DNA from: a virus
IMG/VR virus record: IMGVR_UViG_3300048837_000239
Span: 1 to 20,181 of that record
Direction: 5' to 3' (one strand)
DNA: 20,181 nt
Shown: in pieces, positions 17,726 through 20,181 of the stretch
Layout: each line of letters starts with the position of its first letter
Position numbering within the stretch: position 1 is the first letter of the stretch
Made by a program: the position numbers and the translations under genes
The notes under the pieces: model-generated
What the model was told of the DNA's origin: nothing
Seen by the model: the letters and a program-made list of their open reading frames with translations, nothing else
The model's database searches: none

Positions 17726-17766
17726 CGTTTCCATGTCTATAGTCTAGGCTTATAGGCATGGAAACG
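17726..17766 (+). promoter_or_regulatory. Long hairpin covering the HNH gene start codon
   Basis: CGTTTCCATGTCTATA (17726-17741) pairs with TATAGGCATGGAAACG (17751-17766) over 16 positions with one G-T wobble, around a 9-base loop. The ATG of the HNH gene (17758-17760) lies inside the right arm, so folding of the transcript would hide the start and the weak upstream AGG. It could also end or stabilise the upstream transcript, but no T run follows. Confidence 0.75.
17745..17750 (+). promoter_or_regulatory. Possible -10 box for a leaderless HNH transcript
   Basis: TAGGCT fits the actinobacterial TANNNT -10 pattern and ends seven bases before the HNH ATG at 17758, the spacing expected for a leaderless mRNA. 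TATAGT at 17738-17743 is an alternative -10. No clear -35 is seen. A short transcript from here would lack the left arm of the hairpin. Confidence 0.25.
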
Positions 17767-18183
17767 TGGAAAGAAGTCCCCGGCTATGAACAGTACCTCG
17801 TATCAGACTCAGGAAGGGTGGCGAAAATCTCTCAGATGAAGCTCCCGACAGAAGCGCAGCCGTACTACGTCCACAACATCCCAGACGGCAATGGAGGACG
17901 AGTCAACTGTTACAGGCATGACTGGGTACTGGCCGCGTTCGTCGGCCCCAAACCCGAAGGTGCTGTCGTCAGACATCTGAACGATGTTCCGACGGACAAT
18001 AGGTTGGAGAACTTGGCCTACGGCACCCGCTCAGAGAACCAGTTTGACTGGCGTAATGCTCGCTACACACCTCTCACGGTCTGCAAGAGAGGGCATGTGC
18101 TCGCCGAGGTAGGCACTTATGAAGGCAATCGTTGCCGTAAGTGCCGGATCGACAGAGCACGGCGACAACGGGAGGTGAAGTAA
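17758..18183 (+). CDS. NUMOD4-HNH homing endonuclease
   Basis: This 141-residue protein is a probable free-standing homing endonuclease, a selfish DNA-cutting enzyme that spreads its own gene. Residues 4-24 (WKEVPGYEQYLVSDSGRVAKI) match the NUMOD4 DNA-binding motif. Residues 54-90 carry the HNH core: H54, then AAFVGPKPEGAVVRHLND with H73 and N75, then DNRLENL with N81 and N85. A C-terminal zinc-ribbon-like motif has C109, H113, C126 and C129. It sits directly before the terminase gene, a favoured homing target. No usable ribosome site is seen and the start lies in a hairpin, so expression is probably restricted. Confidence 0.88.
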   Translation: METWKEVPGYEQYLVSDSGRVAKISQMKLPTEAQPYYVHNIPDGNGGRVNCYRHDWVLAAFVGPKPEGAVVRHLNDVPTDNRLENLAYGTRSENQFDWRNARYTPLTVCKRGHVLAEVGTYEGNRCRKCRIDRARRQREVK

Positions 18184-18187
18184 ATGG

Positions 18188-19648
18188 GTGCTACGTTCCC
18201 AGTATTTCTATAAACCCCGGCCGTACCAGGAAGAACTCCATCGACTGTGGAGGAACAATCGGTACGGGATCGCGGTCTTGCCACGGCAGACGGGGAAGGA
18301 TGTCTCAGCCTCGATGGAGCAGTGCCACGCCCGGCTCAAGACTCCGAAGACGACTGGCGTATACATTAGCCTCTCGAATCCTATGATCCGGGACATTCTC
18401 TGGGACAAGACATACATTGACCCGGAGTCCGGGGAGTACATCCGTGGCCTGCAGGACAACGTGCCCGGGGAGACAGTGGACTGGAAGGGCACCGTCATGG
18501 AGGGCCGGTTCACCAATCAGAGCCGGCTGAAGCTGCAAGGCTACTTCCAGTCCGGACAGGACAAAGCCGGTGTGGGTACGTCCTTCCAGGACTACACGAT
18601 CACCGAGCTGGCGCTGTTCACCCGTGAGGATCCCATCCCACGGCTCATGCCGATCCTCGAGAACCGGGCAGAGGACAAACGGTTGATGGTCGTCAGCACG
18701 CCACGAGGGAAACGACGGAATCCGTTGTGGCAGTTGATGGAATCCATGAAGGACAACCCCGAGGCCGAGGTCATCATCAGGGACATCGATGATCTGAACA
18801 AGATCATGACGCGGGAAGGACTGCCCCCGGTCCTGACCACGGAAGAACTCGAGCGAATCCGGGACACCTACCTCAAACGGTTCGGCAATGACCGGATGTT
18901 CGAACAGGAATACTACGTCTCCTTCGAAGAGATGGACGCTGCTGCTGTGTACGGCGAGGCGTACATGAAACTCGAAGCGGAGAAGCGCAACATCGAGTTC
19001 AACCTCGACGCGGGCCACCCGGTGTACGTGGCCTTCGACATCGGCTCCTCCGGGATGCAGTCCGACGCCACCGCCTGGATCGCGTTCCAGTGGATCAACG
19101 GGCGGCTGTTCCTCTACGACTGCGGCGAGGGCCACGGCAAAGCACTGCCGGAGTACGTGGACGATCTACAGGTGAAGCCGTACTTCAACAAGTTGGCCGC
19201 GATCATCCTCCCGTGGGACGGTGAGCATCACGAGAAGGCGATCAACACCACGCCGGCTGACATGATGCGGCAGAGGTTCCCGAACGTGGCAGTGCTCGCC
19301 AAGTCGAACAAGGTGTGGAAGATCCCGGGATCCAGGTCCGGGGACTTCTCGATTGTCACCGACATTCAGCAGACACGCATGATGCTCTACAACAGCATCA
19401 TCCATTCGGGGAACTGCCAGTGGTTGCTCGAGTGCTTGGAGAACTACAAGTACGAGTTCAACACCCGGCTGCAGATGTGGACCCAGCAGCCGCTGCACGA
19501 CAAGCACAGCCACATGATGGACGCGCTGCGCTACGTGGTGCAGGCCGTGAAGGAATTGGATTTCTTCAACGGAAAATTTTTTGACAACGCTGGACAGTCC
19601 ACTGCGTCTGTGAACTACGAGGAAGACTGGACAGGAGTATGGGCTTAA
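18188..19648 (+). CDS. terL: Terminase large subunit (TerL)
   Basis: This 486-residue protein is the packaging motor and nuclease that pumps DNA into the head. The ATPase part shows Walker A LPRQTGKD (31-38), a Walker-B-like YTITEL with E140, and coupling motif STPRGK (170-175). The nuclease part shows AFDIGSSG with D284, SDATAW with D293, and a C-terminal HMMDALRY with D445. The GTG start at 18188 is nine bases from GGAGGTGA (18171-18178). The YKPRPYQEELHR segment normally found near the TerL N-terminus starts at residue 8, so little is missing. An out-of-frame ATG at 18184 starts a nine-codon frame. HNH genes lie immediately on both sides, the second overlapping the stop. Confidence 0.93.
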   Translation: MLRSQYFYKPRPYQEELHRLWRNNRYGIAVLPRQTGKDVSASMEQCHARLKTPKTTGVYISLSNPMIRDILWDKTYIDPESGEYIRGLQDNVPGETVDWKGTVMEGRFTNQSRLKLQGYFQSGQDKAGVGTSFQDYTITELALFTREDPIPRLMPILENRAEDKRLMVVSTPRGKRRNPLWQLMESMKDNPEAEVIIRDIDDLNKIMTREGLPPVLTTEELERIRDTYLKRFGNDRMFEQEYYVSFEEMDAAAVYGEAYMKLEAEKRNIEFNLDAGHPVYVAFDIGSSGMQSDATAWIAFQWINGRLFLYDCGEGHGKALPEYVDDLQVKPYFNKLAAIILPWDGEHHEKAINTTPADMMRQRFPNVAVLAKSNKVWKIPGSRSGDFSIVTDIQQTRMMLYNSIIHSGNCQWLLECLENYKYEFNTRLQMWTQQPLHDKHSHMMDALRYVVQAVKELDFFNGKFFDNAGQSTASVNYEEDWTGVWA

Positions 19649-20013
19649 CGTGCATTGAGCCAGAAGGCACTCGGGACAAAGATGGGTACGTTCGTTGGCA
19701 CGTCTACATAGACGGCGAACGTAAGAGACGCGGCGTTCATTGGTTGGTCTGGGCGGAGCAGTATGGCTTCCCACTGCGAGGCCAGCAGGTGTGCCACACA
19801 TGTGACAACCCAGCGTGCTGCAACATCGAGCACCTGTACTTAGGCGATGCAAAGTCCAATGCTCGTGACAGAGGTAACCGCAATAGGGCTAGCAACGGAA
19901 ACGACAGGAAGACGCATTGCATCTGGGGTCACGAGTTCACTGAAGAAAACACTTACCTCCACCAAGGACGCCGCCAGTGTCGAGCATGTGACCGAAGGAG
20001 GCACGCAGTATGA
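19639..20013 (+). CDS. HNH endonuclease overlapping the terminase end
   Basis: This 124-residue protein is an HNH-family nuclease, probably a homing endonuclease. The core is VCHTCDNPACCNIEHLYLGD with H53, N62 and H65 plus C52, C55, C60 and C61, followed by a basic NARDRGNRNRA tail. A C-terminal zinc-ribbon-like motif (C94, H98, C114, C117) resembles that of the HNH gene before the terminase, though the cores differ. The ATG at 19639 lies inside the last codons of terL (AGGAG very close upstream), and the stop overlaps the next gene by ATGA. It could also act as the HNH partner of a packaging terminase, as described in some long-tailed phages. Confidence 0.87.
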   Translation: MGLTCIEPEGTRDKDGYVRWHVYIDGERKRRGVHWLVWAEQYGFPLRGQQVCHTCDNPACCNIEHLYLGDAKSNARDRGNRNRASNGNDRKTHCIWGHEFTEENTYLHQGRRQCRACDRRRHAV

Positions 20014-20181
20014 AGATCGTCACGATCAGACAGGCTATGCAACTGGTGGCCGACAACCCCGTCATGAAAACTGATGACATGATCAGCCTGCCAGCACACG
20101 AGCTGGTGGTGCGCACGCTGTTCGAGATCGCCAACAGTGCCAACTCGACAGACCGTAGCTCGATGAAGGAAGCGAACACCG
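20010..20181 (+). CDS. Unknown gene, 3' end cut by the window
   Basis: The ATG at 20010 has a perfect AAGGAGG (19995-20001) eight bases upstream and overlaps the HNH stop (ATGA). Fifty-seven residues are visible (MKIVTIRQAMQLVADNPVMK and on), predicted helical and mildly polar, with no motif I can name. The frame is open to the last base, so the protein continues beyond the window. Confidence 0.8.
   Translation, partial: MKIVTIRQAMQLVADNPVMKTDDMISLPAHELVVRTLFEIANSANSTDRSSMKEANT

Noticed and set aside
18305-19135. Minus-strand 276-residue frame within terL
   Set aside because: It is a shadow of the terminase coding sequence, whose motifs are clear; high-GC third positions keep the reverse frame open.

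Overview
The window looks like the late (virion, lysis and packaging) half of a tailed phage genome, probably a podovirus-like phage or prophage of a high-GC Gram-positive (actinobacterial) host. The evidence is dense same-strand coding, many GTG starts and ATGA/GTGA overlaps, high but uneven GC, and a consecutive pair that reads like T7-type tail adaptor (gp11-like) and tail nozzle (gp12-like). All supported genes are on the + strand. No tail-length tape measure, sheath or baseplate genes, integrase, repressor, tRNA or CRISPR array is visible. Host genus cannot be fixed from the sequence.

Layout. 1-1523: the 3' part of a probable major capsid protein and a 59-residue partner, closed by a hairpin. 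1583-4856: two small beta-rich tail proteins and a large fibre with an uninterrupted collagen-like domain. 4883-6414: two small unknown proteins, then a tightly overlapping lysis cassette (one-TM coiled-coil protein, two-TM holin candidate, M23 metallopeptidase). 6419-7914: a small Trp-rich protein and two fibre proteins sharing an N-terminal motif, the second a tail-collar/needle protein. 7928-10508: two large unknown, probably internal virion proteins. 10511-14813: adaptor and nozzle. 14810-14952: the only sizeable non-coding gap, holding a large palindrome of six nonamers. 14953-17710: three unknown proteins (one scaffold-like) and an IPT/TIG-fold protein. 17726-20013: terminase large subunit flanked by two HNH endonuclease genes, the first beginning inside a strong hairpin. 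20010-end: start of an unknown gene.

How it works together. The order capsid - fibres - lysis - fibres - internal proteins - adaptor/nozzle - terminase uses T7-like parts in a different order. Capsid, terminase, adaptor and nozzle would build and fill the head and close it with a short tail. The fibres and collar protein would bind the host surface. Holin and M23 enzyme would release progeny. Portal and small terminase were not recognised and may lie outside the window or be among the unknowns.

Most worth a second look: the nonamer palindrome at 14810-14912, the hairpin covering the HNH start at 17726-17766, and the nozzle gene carrying one carbohydrate-binding-like domain nested inside another.
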